NCBI GenBank assembly: GCA_002683335.1
Contig: NYTE01000049.1
Coordinates: 13,561 to 64,375 of the forward strand
Length of the DNA stretch: 50,815 nt
Origin: Halieaceae bacterium
GTDB lineage: Bacteria > Pseudomonadota > Gammaproteobacteria > Pseudomonadales > Halieaceae
Direction: 5' to 3'
Below are positions 27,364 through 35,821 of this stretch, one piece after another. Under the pieces are notes generated by a model, which saw only the letters and a list, made by a program, of their open reading frames with translations, was not told where the DNA came from and ran no database searches. Within the stretch, counting starts at the first letter, position 1; each line of letters opens with the position of its first letter. Position numbers and translations under genes: made by a program.

Positions 27364-27466
27364 GCAGCGCAGGTATTCCAACCTATTTGGCTCAAAACCA
27401 AACCCCTGACAAGTCACCTGCCGAAGCTCTCACGAATGACGGCCTAACTGCAGCACGAGGATTAAA

Positions 27467-28483
27467 ATGAGCGCACAAGACCTTGACTTAGCTCGTTTGG
27501 AGCCCTGGCTCCGAGAGCAAATTCCGAGTGTAGATGCCGCGCTAAGCGTGGAGAAGTTTGCCGGCGGTCAGTCCAACCCCACTTTCAAACTCTCAACGGG
27601 CGATACCCACTATGTCCTGCGGCGCAAACCGCCCGGCGAACTGCTGGCTTCCGCTCACGCGGTTGACCGCGAATTCAGGGTGCTCGATGCGCTGCGCGAT
27701 ACGAACGTACCAGTCCCAAACGCCATTGCACTGTGCACGGACGATAGCGTCATTGGCTCGATGTTCTACGTTATGGAGCATCTGGAAGGCCGCATTTTTT
27801 GGGATCCAGCGGTACCCGAAGTGAATAACGAAGAGCGAACCGCCATCTACGACGAAATGAACCGCGTGCTGGCGGCACTCCACCGAGTGAATGTGGATAC
27901 AGTCGGCCTCACTGACTATGGCAAACCTGGCAACTACTATGCTCGTCAGATTGGTCGCTGGACCAAACAGTACCGGGCGTCAGAGACCGAGGTCGTCGCG
28001 GAAATGGAAGCGCTTATCGATTGGCTCCCGAATCATATACCTGAGGGTGATGAGACGGTCGCATTGGTCCACGGTGACTATCGACTCGACAATATGATCT
28101 TTCATCCCCGTGAGCCGCGGATCATTGGCATTCTAGACTGGGAACTGTCCACTCTTGGTGACCCCCTTGCAGACCTCGCCTACCAACTGATGGCCTGGCG
28201 ATTCCCCCGAGAGGGAGGTATTTCCGGTCTCGAAGGCCTAGACCGGTCGTCGCTGGGATTGCCTTCAGATGACGACTACATCGCCGCCTACTGCCATCGA
28301 ACAGGCCGTGATGGCATAGATAATTGGCCTTTCTACATGGCGTTTTGCTTTTTTAGAATTGCGGCCATTCTGCAAGGCATTAAAAAGCGCGCGCAAATCG
28401 GTACCGCCTCAAGCGCAGAGGCTGATAGCCGCGCCATTATGGTCGGCCCGCTAGCTGCATTAGGGGCCGCTTGCATTCCCTGA
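27467..28483 (+). CDS. APH/choline-kinase-like phosphotransferase
   Basis: 338 aa kinase-fold protein. The N-terminal lobe has FAGGQSNPTFKLSTGDTHYVLRRKPPGELL. The catalytic loop VHGDYRLDNMIFH and the metal-binding ILDWELSTLGDPLADLAY (about 219-236) are intact. This subfamily is related to the kinase-like domain of animal ACAD11 and is often found near acyl-CoA dehydrogenases. There it may phosphorylate hydroxylated acyl-CoA so that the hydroxyl can be removed; that role here is inference. A GAGG site lies upstream of the ATG. It is convergent with the patatin gene (16-base gap). Confidence 0.88.
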   Translation: MSAQDLDLARLEPWLREQIPSVDAALSVEKFAGGQSNPTFKLSTGDTHYVLRRKPPGELLASAHAVDREFRVLDALRDTNVPVPNAIALCTDDSVIGSMFYVMEHLEGRIFWDPAVPEVNNEERTAIYDEMNRVLAALHRVNVDTVGLTDYGKPGNYYARQIGRWTKQYRASETEVVAEMEALIDWLPNHIPEGDETVALVHGDYRLDNMIFHPREPRIIGILDWELSTLGDPLADLAYQLMAWRFPREGGISGLEGLDRSSLGLPSDDDYIAAYCHRTGRDGIDNWPFYMAFCFFRIAAILQGIKKRAQIGTASSAEADSRAIMVGPLAALGAACIP

Positions 28484-28499
28484 TGTGCTCTGCAGCCAA

Positions 28500-30128
28500 T
28501 CAGGCGGCGGTGCTTTTTGCGCGAGCGCGAACCCCAGACGTCTTACGTTGCCCTTTCGAGACGGATTTGACTCGAGTGCTGGTCGGCTTTCTCTCGGAGC
28601 CTGCTCGCAGCGACTTCATTTGAGCCGAGGTCGGAGGTGGCCGTCTCCGGGAGCTTTTGGGTCGTCGATAGGTTCCGGGAGCAGGTCTGAGATCGCCGTA
28701 CTCAAAGCGATGCAAAATCTCTTCCAGTGTTCTGGAAATTTGGGTGCACCGTCGCACAGACTCTACGCGACTGAAGACGGCACGCTGACCTTCCAGAACC
28801 AGCGAGCGCAACTCCTCAGAACTGGGCTGGCTAATGAGCTTGAAGGGATTCTGGAAGCGAAACTTGGGAACAATATTGATATCGCCAGAGTACTCTTGAT
28901 CAAGCAAGGCATGAACACTATGTAGCATCATATTGAATTTAGGCCAGTTATCGCCATACCTTTTGCCAATCCCTCGGTAGAAATTGAGCATTTCCCGGCC
29001 AATACCGATCCCCAGTGATGACGCCGCACGACGCACAGGACGCGCGCGCTCATCGCGAGGCAAAAAGGCGCGAGCGATGGGATTCACCATGCTGACGATG
29101 TAATGGTTAGTCGAAAATAGTCGTGAAAGCCTTTTTGCCGGGAGGTCGTCGGCCACCGAGCCATCCACCCAACGCCGCGCTGGAAGATAAGGCTGCGGCT
29201 CTCCTTTCTCGTTTTTTGCCTTCAGCATTACAGGGGGAAAAACGCCTGGAATAGCACACGAAGCCATAACCGCAGAGCGCAAGTAGACATTGGGCGACGA
29301 TACTGCATTCAGCAGACGAGAGCGCTGATGGGGCTCATTGGGGGCAACAGTAATGCTGACCTGTCTACCCGTCTTGGCATAGGCTTCAGCAAAGGTAAGG
29401 TCAGGAATAGTGGCCGCTATCAGCTGCTCAGTGTTTTCGGCAGTAAAGCGAACTCCCGCGCCGGTCAACCACCCTCGGATCAGGCCAGACGTGTCGTTTC
29501 CAGCGGATTCAAGCAAGGCGATGAAATCGAGACGCTGCAGCTCCTCATCGTTGTAGCAGCCCAACGCTGCGGCGACAATGGACCCGGCACTCGAACCTGA
29601 TATGACTCGAGGCAGCAAATCGTGCCTGAGCAACTCTGTGACGACCCCGAGATGCAAAAAGCCCAGCACACCCCCACCACTCAACATTAGCGCTGAACGC
29701 CCGTAACAAACATTACTGCGGTAAAAAAAATCCAGTTTTTGCTGAATCGGGATGACCTCATCAGGGAGCTCCGCCAGCAACCGGAGCGCGTCGTCAATTT
29801 CCTGAATATACTGCTCGATCAAGGTTTTGGTGCCGGACTTTGCCTGTCGATAAAGGACGCTTTTCCCCATGCCGCCCATGTTGCCGTGAATGCCTTCATT
29901 GAGCGCATAGAGCAACCCGGACCAATCCTTTTGCTTTCGGTATTTGCGCAATCGGTCCAGGCGATATCGTATTTGTGCATGATCATAAAGATCAGAGGGC
30001 TCTTCTTTCCGCCACGTGGCCATGTCACTCACCGCATCATGTGCCTGCGCGGCCGAAAGCCACTCTTCGTAAGATTCCGCGAGATCCATGTCTCGCTCGT
30101 GCTGCCGTAACTTCGATTTAGCCGTCAA
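28500..30128 (-). CDS. DUF3336-patatin phospholipase/lipase
   Basis: 542 aa Ser-Asp dyad hydrolase. An N-terminal DUF3336 region (about 20-130; RLRKYRKQKDWSGLLYALNEG, SGTKTLIEQYIQE) precedes the patatin domain. There the oxyanion loop is LSGGGVLGFLHLG, the nucleophile is Ser180 in GSSAG, and the Asp is in WVDGSVADD. The DUF3336+patatin arrangement is shared with yeast Tgl3/4/5 and plant SDP1 triacylglycerol lipases. The last about 50 residues are Arg/Lys/Ser-rich and low complexity. The start is TTG 30128 with a GAGG site; ATG 30089 is the alternative. It may supply fatty acids to the adjacent acyl-CoA genes. Confidence 0.88.
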   Translation of the reverse strand: MTAKSKLRQHERDMDLAESYEEWLSAAQAHDAVSDMATWRKEEPSDLYDHAQIRYRLDRLRKYRKQKDWSGLLYALNEGIHGNMGGMGKSVLYRQAKSGTKTLIEQYIQEIDDALRLLAELPDEVIPIQQKLDFFYRSNVCYGRSALMLSGGGVLGFLHLGVVTELLRHDLLPRVISGSSAGSIVAAALGCYNDEELQRLDFIALLESAGNDTSGLIRGWLTGAGVRFTAENTEQLIAATIPDLTFAEAYAKTGRQVSITVAPNEPHQRSRLLNAVSSPNVYLRSAVMASCAIPGVFPPVMLKAKNEKGEPQPYLPARRWVDGSVADDLPAKRLSRLFSTNHYIVSMVNPIARAFLPRDERARPVRRAASSLGIGIGREMLNFYRGIGKRYGDNWPKFNMMLHSVHALLDQEYSGDINIVPKFRFQNPFKLISQPSSEELRSLVLEGQRAVFSRVESVRRCTQISRTLEEILHRFEYGDLRPAPGTYRRPKSSRRRPPPTSAQMKSLRAGSERKPTSTRVKSVSKGQRKTSGVRARAKSTAA

Positions 30129-30222
30129 CTACCGCTACCTCGCCATTGAAGTCCGCTAACGAATACCCGATGCCTAGCATAGAGCCTCACCGCTGCTTGA
30201 ACCAGCTTGACATACTCTTAAT

Positions 30223-31752
30223 TCATGATGCTGCTCGATACGCGTCTTGTAAATGCCGTTTATAAAGTTTGCCATTGTCCATTCGAGGCAATTGTTCCAG
30301 AAAATCGATTTTTCTCGGCACTTTCACGCCCGATAGCCGCTCCCGCATCCACTGAGTCAACTCCTCAGCGGTTTCCCCTGTTGCCTCGCTCCACTCCATA
30401 GGTTGCACCACCGCAACCACCTCTTCCCCGAACTCCGGGTGGGGCACACCGAAAACTGCCACGTCGGCAACCTTGTCATGCGTAATTAACAGGCCTTCTA
30501 TTTCTGCCGGATAAACATTGACGCCACCCGATATGATGGTGAAGTTTTTTCGGTCGGTTAGGTACAAAAAGCCCTCTTCATCGAGGTAGCCTACATCGCC
30601 CATGGTACTCCAGCCCTGCTCATTAAAGGCTTCGCGCGTCTTCTCGGGTTCGTCAAAATACTCAAATGGCCGGCTATTTGCGAAATAAACATCACCAATC
30701 TCACCGGTGGCCAAAACCTCACCATTCTCACCAAGAATTCGCGGTTCACCGATGATGGCCTGCCCCACGGATCCCTTATGAGTCAGCCAGTTTGCCGAAT
30801 CGATAATGGTGAAACCATTACCCTCACTACCAGAGTAATACTCGACGATCACAGGGCCCCACCAATCAATCATGGCCTCTTTGACATCGATTGGACAGGG
30901 CGCTGCCGCGTGAATTGCGCACTTCATGGAGCTGAGATCATATTGATGGCGGTCCATTTCGGGGAGCTTCAGCATGCGAACAAACATAATGGGCACCCAC
31001 TGGCTATGCGTCGCTTTGTATCGATCGATCAGCGCCAGGGACTGCGCAGGATCAAATTGCTCCATGATGACGGAGGTTCCTCCTAGGCCCAGTAGCATCA
31101 AGTTATAGTGCAGAGGCGCCGCGTGATAGAGCGGCGCGGGAGACAGATAAATCGTGTCTAACCCAAACCCAAAAAACGCACCAACACTTCCAGACATCGG
31201 ATGATCCACATGAATACTCTCGGCATGCGGCTTCCAATACACACCCTTCGGCTTACCCGTTGTACCTGATGAATAGAGCATGGGGGTGCCGAGGCATTCA
31301 TCTGCGATCGGGGTGTCAGGCAGCCCCTCAATATGCTGCTCAAGGGACTCAAAACCGGCAATCTCTCCACCCACCGACAGACAGATACCAAGCCCCTCAG
31401 AAGCAACTGCCGCCTCGATAGCCACTGAAGCCAAACTCGCCGACGCAATGAACAGCTTTGCCTTGCAGTTGGTAAGGATATAGGCCGTCTCATCCTGCTT
31501 GAGATGCGTGCTGATGGGCGTAAAGATGACCCCCGCTCGGATCGCTGCCTGGGCAACCTGTAAAAACTCAGCGCAATTTTTCATCATCATTGCAATATGG
31601 TCGCCGCGATGAATGCCTGAATTCCGCAAAAGATGTGCTATCTGATTTGAACGCTGATCGAGCACGCGATACGTCACCGTCTCACCAGAATTAGCCATAA
31701 TGTAGGCAGGCCGATCCGGGGTCTCACTTGCGTAGGAGGAAAAATGCGGCAT
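30223..31752 (-). CDS. Acyl-CoA synthetase (AMP-forming), FadD-like
   Basis: Second adenylate-forming acyl-CoA ligase of the region, 509 aa. Motifs are MLYSSGTTGKPKGVYWKP (about 168-185), YYSGSEGNG (in place of the usual YGxTE), the hinge WSTMGDVGYLDEEGFLYLTDRK, and the C-terminal LPRMDNGKLYKRHL. It is not closely similar in sequence to the 25515 paralogue, so substrates may differ. An AGAGG site lies seven bases before the ATG. It is divergent from the D-glutamate cassette, with only 55 bases between, so control regions may overlap. Confidence 0.92.
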   Translation of the reverse strand: MPHFSSYASETPDRPAYIMANSGETVTYRVLDQRSNQIAHLLRNSGIHRGDHIAMMMKNCAEFLQVAQAAIRAGVIFTPISTHLKQDETAYILTNCKAKLFIASASLASVAIEAAVASEGLGICLSVGGEIAGFESLEQHIEGLPDTPIADECLGTPMLYSSGTTGKPKGVYWKPHAESIHVDHPMSGSVGAFFGFGLDTIYLSPAPLYHAAPLHYNLMLLGLGGTSVIMEQFDPAQSLALIDRYKATHSQWVPIMFVRMLKLPEMDRHQYDLSSMKCAIHAAAPCPIDVKEAMIDWWGPVIVEYYSGSEGNGFTIIDSANWLTHKGSVGQAIIGEPRILGENGEVLATGEIGDVYFANSRPFEYFDEPEKTREAFNEQGWSTMGDVGYLDEEGFLYLTDRKNFTIISGGVNVYPAEIEGLLITHDKVADVAVFGVPHPEFGEEVVAVVQPMEWSEATGETAEELTQWMRERLSGVKVPRKIDFLEQLPRMDNGKLYKRHLQDAYRAAS

Positions 31753-31764
31753 GACAGGCCTCTT

Positions 31765-31793
31765 TTAATATTATGATACGCAATCACTATACA
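31765..31793 (+). promoter_or_regulatory. Candidate promoter of the ycsI-pxpABC-dat-alr cassette
   Basis: TTAATA (31765-31770), a 17-base spacer and TATACA (31788-31793) lie in the 55-base gap before the first cassette gene. Each box matches the sigma70 consensus at four of six positions. Transcription would start about 8 bases before the ATG, leaving a very short leader. No strong alternative was seen in this gap. Confidence 0.3.
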
Positions 31794-31807
31794 TTTTCGA
31801 GAATGAG

Positions 31808-32605
31808 ATGGTAGCGGTTGAGCTTGCTGAAACGGGGCGAAGTGTCAGGGCACAATGCCGAGACGGTAGTTTCAGCTCCCAAACATCGGGGCTGGCCCCC
31901 GGATATGTGCAAGCCAATATCGTAATACTCCCCTCGGAGGGGGCCTCCGATTTTCAGACTTTCTGCCAACGTAACCCCCGCCCCTGTCCGCTATTGGCCA
32001 TGAGCCCATCGCCCGGCGACCCAACGTTGCCTGAGGTGGGCAACGATATCGACATTCGTATCGATCTGCCAAAATACCGGGTGTGGCGAGATGGCGTTTT
32101 GGCAGAGCAAATTACCGATATCCATCAACTCTGGCAGTCCGATTGGACCGCTTTTGCATTGGGTTGCTCCTTTTCTTTTGAGGAAGCGTTGATGGACGCG
32201 GGTGTGGAGATACGTAATATTACTGAAGGGGTTAACGTCCCGATGTACGTAACCAACATACCGTGTGCGAGCTCAGGGCCTTTCTCTGGAAAGATGGTCG
32301 TAAGTATGCGGCCGATGTCCGCCTCTAATGCCATCCGAGCCATTCAGATTTGCTCTCGCTTCCCGTCGGTGCACGGCGCGCCCATCCACCTGGGCGATCC
32401 CGCACAAATTGGTATAGCCGACCTAAACAAGCCAGACTTTGGAGCGGCAGTTTATGTGGCACCTTCGGAAATACCACTATTTTGGGCTTGTGGCGTTACC
32501 CCACAAGTCGCCCTGCAGGGGGCAAAACTCCCACTTGCGGTGACACACGAACCCGGGCACATGCTCGTAACTGATTTAAAGAATACTGAGTTGGCGATTT
32601 TTTGA
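31808..32605 (+). CDS. YcsI/DUF1445 family protein; likely N-half of a split D-glutamate cyclase
   Basis: 265 aa soluble protein of the putative hydro-lyase (DUF1445/YcsI) family. Signatures are [17 protein letters not shown] (about 26-42), [40 protein letters not shown] and [11 protein letters not shown]. The same domain forms the N-terminal part of animal D-glutamate cyclase (DGLUCY), which converts D-glutamate to 5-oxo-D-proline. In Bacillus, ycsI lies beside the pxpABC genes. Here the C-terminal DGLUCY domain is encoded four genes later (34967). The exact reaction of the isolated domain is not proved. Its stop overlaps the pxpA start by one base. Confidence 0.88.
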   Translation: MVAVELAETGRSVRAQCRDGSFSSQTSGLAPGYVQANIVILPSEGASDFQTFCQRNPRPCPLLAMSPSPGDPTLPEVGNDIDIRIDLPKYRVWRDGVLAEQITDIHQLWQSDWTAFALGCSFSFEEALMDAGVEIRNITEGVNVPMYVTNIPCASSGPFSGKMVVSMRPMSASNAIRAIQICSRFPSVHGAPIHLGDPAQIGIADLNKPDFGAAVYVAPSEIPLFWACGVTPQVALQGAKLPLAVTHEPGHMLVTDLKNTELAIF

Positions 32606-33345
32606 TGACACGACAACTAACCCTCAACTGCGATATGGGAGAAAGCTACGGCGCTTGGACTATCGGCAATGATGCGGCAATCATGCCGCTGATTGATGCC
32701 GCTAATATCGCCTGCGGCGGACATGCCGGTGACCCGGGGACTATGCGGCACTGTGTAACACTCGCCCGCCGCCACGAGACAGAGATAGGGGCCCATGTGT
32801 CCTACCCGGACCTTCAGGGCTTTGGCCGAAGAGCGATGGACATTCGAGGCCCGGAGTTAATTGATTTGATTCATTACCAAATCGGTGCCTTAGACGGAAT
32901 AGCTAGAACCCATGGGACTCGAGTGAGCTTCGTAAAGCCTCATGGTGCTCTTTATCATGCGATGCTGTCAGACTCCTTGGTTCTCAATGACGTGATGAGG
33001 GCAGTCTCAGGCTGGCACGCTGACTTATCACTCGTGATGCTGGCCACTCCCCGTGATAGAAAAACAGTTGAATTAGCAGTCCAACACGGATTGACACTGC
33101 AGTATGAGGCCTTTGCCGATCGCGGCTATACAAGCCGCGGCCTACTCATTCCCCGCGACAAGCCGGGTGCTTTGCTGACACTGGAAGAGGCAACCGAGCA
33201 GTCCCTGTCTATTGCTCAGAATAATCTTCGCACACCTAAGGGGAAGCGTATTCCTGTCACCGCCGACACGCTTTGCGTTCATGGCGATACACCTGGCGCC
33301 GTCAAGATGATCAGAGCCATTCGTAGCGCATTGGACAAAAAGTGA
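32605..33345 (+). CDS. pxpA: 5-oxoprolinase subunit A (LamB/YcsF family)
   Basis: Subunit of the ATP-dependent prokaryotic 5-oxoprolinase, which hydrolyses 5-oxoproline (pyroglutamate) to glutamate. It is 246 aa from ATG 32605; the track start is a TTG three bases earlier. Motifs typical of the family are LNCDMGESYGAW, DAANIACGGHAGDP, GAHVSYPDLQGFGRR, FVKPHGALYH and the C-terminal LCVHGDTPGAVKM. It overlaps the ycsI stop (TGATG) and abuts pxpB with no gap, so the three Pxp subunits should be made together. Confidence 0.95.
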   Translation: MTRQLTLNCDMGESYGAWTIGNDAAIMPLIDAANIACGGHAGDPGTMRHCVTLARRHETEIGAHVSYPDLQGFGRRAMDIRGPELIDLIHYQIGALDGIARTHGTRVSFVKPHGALYHAMLSDSLVLNDVMRAVSGWHADLSLVMLATPRDRKTVELAVQHGLTLQYEAFADRGYTSRGLLIPRDKPGALLTLEEATEQSLSIAQNNLRTPKGKRIPVTADTLCVHGDTPGAVKMIRAIRSALDKK

Positions 33346-34047
33346 ATGAAATTTGACGTGGGCCCCGCGGGAGACGTGGGATTGCGCCTTGTGTTTTCGC
33401 AATCACCGAAGCCGTCGCTCACCTATAGCTTACTGGCGCTGCAAAGCGCCGCCAGACGGCAATTCTCGGACGCTCTGATGGATAGTATCGTGAGTTACAC
33501 CACATTGACCTTGTTCTTCCATCCGCTGACTGTTGACCGAGAACGCGCGCAGCGCTGGCTAGAGGACCAGGCTCGGGCCGCATGCGATTCACCAGACAGC
33601 CCGGACACTGAGCGAAATACGGTTACGCTCCCGGTGTTGTATCACCCCAGCGTTGCTCAGGATCTTGAGTGGCTCGCTGAAAACCAAAATATGAGTATCG
33701 ACGATATTATCGAGCTGCACAGCGGGAAGGATTACTTCGCTTACGCAACGGGCTTTGCGCCAGGATTCTGCTATCTCGGCACGGTAGATGAGCGCCTGGC
33801 AACACCCCGCTTGGCAACACCCAGAGCAAACGTTCCGCCGGGCTCTGTGGCCATAGCCGACCAGCAGACAGCGGTCTATCCATGCTCATCACCCGGAGGT
33901 TGGCGGGTCATTGGTACTTGTCCGACGCGACTATTTGACTTGAATTCAGACCCAGCTGCGTTGCTCTGCGTCGGCGACACCGTCAAGTTTGAGCCGATTT
34001 CAATGGCTGAATTCCGAGCGGCACAAGACACCCCGGCCAAACAATGA
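33346..34047 (+). CDS. pxpB: 5-oxoprolinase subunit B (KipI family)
   Basis: 233 aa allophanate-hydrolase subunit 1-like domain. Together with PxpC it forms the carboxyltransferase-like part of 5-oxoprolinase; the Bacillus homologue KipI also inhibits a sensor kinase. Recognisable segments are GPAGDVGLRLVF, ATGFAPGFCYLGTVDERL, TPRANVPPGSVAIAD and YPCSSPGGWRVIGTCP. ATG directly follows the pxpA stop, and the 3' end overlaps pxpC as ATGA. Confidence 0.95.
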   Translation: MKFDVGPAGDVGLRLVFSQSPKPSLTYSLLALQSAARRQFSDALMDSIVSYTTLTLFFHPLTVDRERAQRWLEDQARAACDSPDSPDTERNTVTLPVLYHPSVAQDLEWLAENQNMSIDDIIELHSGKDYFAYATGFAPGFCYLGTVDERLATPRLATPRANVPPGSVAIADQQTAVYPCSSPGGWRVIGTCPTRLFDLNSDPAALLCVGDTVKFEPISMAEFRAAQDTPAKQ

Positions 34048-34970
34048 GAACGCTCGCCCTCATTCGTTCTGGCATCGCCACTACCATTCAGGACACAGGT
34101 CGATCGGGGCATCAGCAGATCGGCATCCCACCGAGTGGCGCCATGGACAAATTTGCCATGCTGATGGGACAGCGTCACCTTGGGCATCGCAATAATGAAG
34201 CAGCATTGGAGTTTGCCTATGGAGATTTGGCTTTTAAAACATCGCATCCTTGTCACTTTGTTGTGACCGGTGCGCCCGCAATCATTACGATTGGCGACGC
34301 AGCACATCACAGCGGCTCGTTGGAGCACACTGAAGCAAACCAAATGGTCAACATCCATACTAGCGGACACGGCGTCTATAACTACCTCCACGTTGCTGGG
34401 GGAATTGCCATATCAACCTGTTTGGGGAGCCGGAGTACTTCTCCCCGAGAGCGCATTGGGGGCCTCGAAGGCAGATACCTGCGTGACGGAGACATCCTGC
34501 CTTTGGGGCCAGAGAGCAAAGATTACGAGGCATTAGATTCAATAATGCCAAGCACCCGTCATCGCGACACACTGTGTCTCAGGTTTATCCCCGGATTCCA
34601 ATTTGATCAGTTCTCTGAGACAACGCAACAGAACCTGATTTCGCAGGTTTTCTCTGTCACCCCCCGAGCAAACCGAATGGGTATCGCGCTGAGTGGTGAT
34701 CCTGTCAACACGGGCATACAGGCGTTACTCTCTGAAGCCACCTGTTACGGTGCCATACAAATACCGCCAGATGGCGACCCAATTGTCTTACTCAATGATC
34801 GTCAAACGGTCGGCGGCTACCCCAAAGCAGGGGCCGTTATCAGCGGTGACTGCCATCGCCTGGTCCAATCTCGACCGGGCCAACGTGTGCGATTTGTCGC
34901 CATTACGCCCCAAGAGGCGGATCGAGTTGCTTGGCTCGAGCATCACTACCTCGAGACCAAATTATCGTGA
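34044..34970 (+). CDS. pxpC: 5-oxoprolinase subunit C (KipA family)
   Basis: 308 aa biotin-dependent-carboxyltransferase-like (AHS2) domain, third component of 5-oxoprolinase. Motifs are TIQDTGRSGHQQIGIPPSGAMD (N-terminus), AALEFAYG, VAGGI, RFIPGFQFDQF, NRMGIALSG and the C-terminal DRQTVGGYPKAG. No biotin is expected in this system. It starts in an ATGA overlap with pxpB and ends in a GTGA overlap with the DUF4392 gene. Confidence 0.95.
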   Translation: MRTLALIRSGIATTIQDTGRSGHQQIGIPPSGAMDKFAMLMGQRHLGHRNNEAALEFAYGDLAFKTSHPCHFVVTGAPAIITIGDAAHHSGSLEHTEANQMVNIHTSGHGVYNYLHVAGGIAISTCLGSRSTSPRERIGGLEGRYLRDGDILPLGPESKDYEALDSIMPSTRHRDTLCLRFIPGFQFDQFSETTQQNLISQVFSVTPRANRMGIALSGDPVNTGIQALLSEATCYGAIQIPPDGDPIVLLNDRQTVGGYPKAGAVISGDCHRLVQSRPGQRVRFVAITPQEADRVAWLEHHYLETKLS

Positions 34971-35821
34971 CGCATCATATAGCCAAGGAAACCATTGAAG
35001 CCGTTGAAATGCTGCTCATACAAAATGATCACAGAGGCATGAGCCGCATCCGGCAGGCACTAAATCCAGGCTATCTTGGAAGGGCCGCGGAGCTGCTGAG
35101 AACGAAACGGGGGACAGCCTATATCGTGACTGGATTTCCGGTGGCTGGCTCGTTTGAAACGGATGGACCCGCGGGCGCAATGGCGCTGTACCGGCTTTGT
35201 GAGCGAAACCATCTGAGACCCACTATCTTATCGGATCCTGCTGTTACCCACTGTCTCAGTCCGACGTACCGCACCATGGAGTTGGCCACAGGCACAACAG
35301 AACACATCCGCCAGTCTGTTCAGGATCTTTACCAAAGCACACCTCCTGCTTTGTTAATCAGCATTGAAAGACCGGGCGCCGCTATGGATGGAAAGTATTA
35401 CAACATGTCCGGTACTGATATTACCCCTGAGTGCACGCCCGCTGAGCCCTACTTTGAGCTTGCAGCTTGCCCGACCATCGCGATTGGTGATGGTGGCAAT
35501 GAACTCGGTATGGGTAAAGCCGCAGAGGCGCTGAGCGCTCTGGACATTCATCCCGCCATGAGCATCTGCGACGAATTGTTAGTGGCTGATGTTTCTAATT
35601 GGGCGGCCTATGCAATTTGCGCACTGGCTTACGCTCAAAGCGGGGCCATTCCCGACTTGGGCGCCGATATTCGTAATGACCTCGCTTTTTTGGTGGAGTC
35701 TGGCGCAGTGGATGGCGTTACCGGTAAGCCTACCGCTACTGAAGATGGGTTTGCTGAGGGCGCTGGTAACGTACTCATCGACCACATCATCACTTTGCTT
35801 TATCGAGAGTGCACACTATGA
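34967..35821 (+). CDS. DUF4392 protein; likely C-half of a split D-glutamate cyclase
   Basis: 284 aa from GTG 34967, chosen because it forms a GTGA overlap with pxpC; the track start (TTG 34931) would add 12 residues inside pxpC. The protein has TAYIVTGFPVAGSFETDGPAGA, SIERPGAAMDGKYYNMSGTDI and TIAIGDGGNELGMGK, typical of the DUF4392 domain. That domain is the C-terminal part of animal D-glutamate cyclase. Together with the YcsI-type gene it could reconstitute the two-domain enzyme. It ends in an ATGA overlap with dat. Confidence 0.86.
   Translation: MTHHIAKETIEAVEMLLIQNDHRGMSRIRQALNPGYLGRAAELLRTKRGTAYIVTGFPVAGSFETDGPAGAMALYRLCERNHLRPTILSDPAVTHCLSPTYRTMELATGTTEHIRQSVQDLYQSTPPALLISIERPGAAMDGKYYNMSGTDITPECTPAEPYFELAACPTIAIGDGGNELGMGKAAEALSALDIHPAMSICDELLVADVSNWAAYAICALAYAQSGAIPDLGADIRNDLAFLVESGAVDGVTGKPTATEDGFAEGAGNVLIDHIITLLYRECTL

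Noticed and set aside
27258-27470. 70-aa ORF in the acyl-CoA synthetase/phosphotransferase gap
   Set aside because: No ribosome site or family resemblance; it covers the palindromic operator and reaches the real start at 27467.
33791-33840. Repeated LATPR segment in pxpB as a possible duplication
   Set aside because: The family normally has a similar ERLxTPRLATPR sequence here, so it is ordinary.
34931-34970. Long 40-base overlap between pxpC and the DUF4392 gene
   Set aside because: It depends on a TTG start in the ORF track; the GTG at 34967 gives the usual 4-base coupling overlap.
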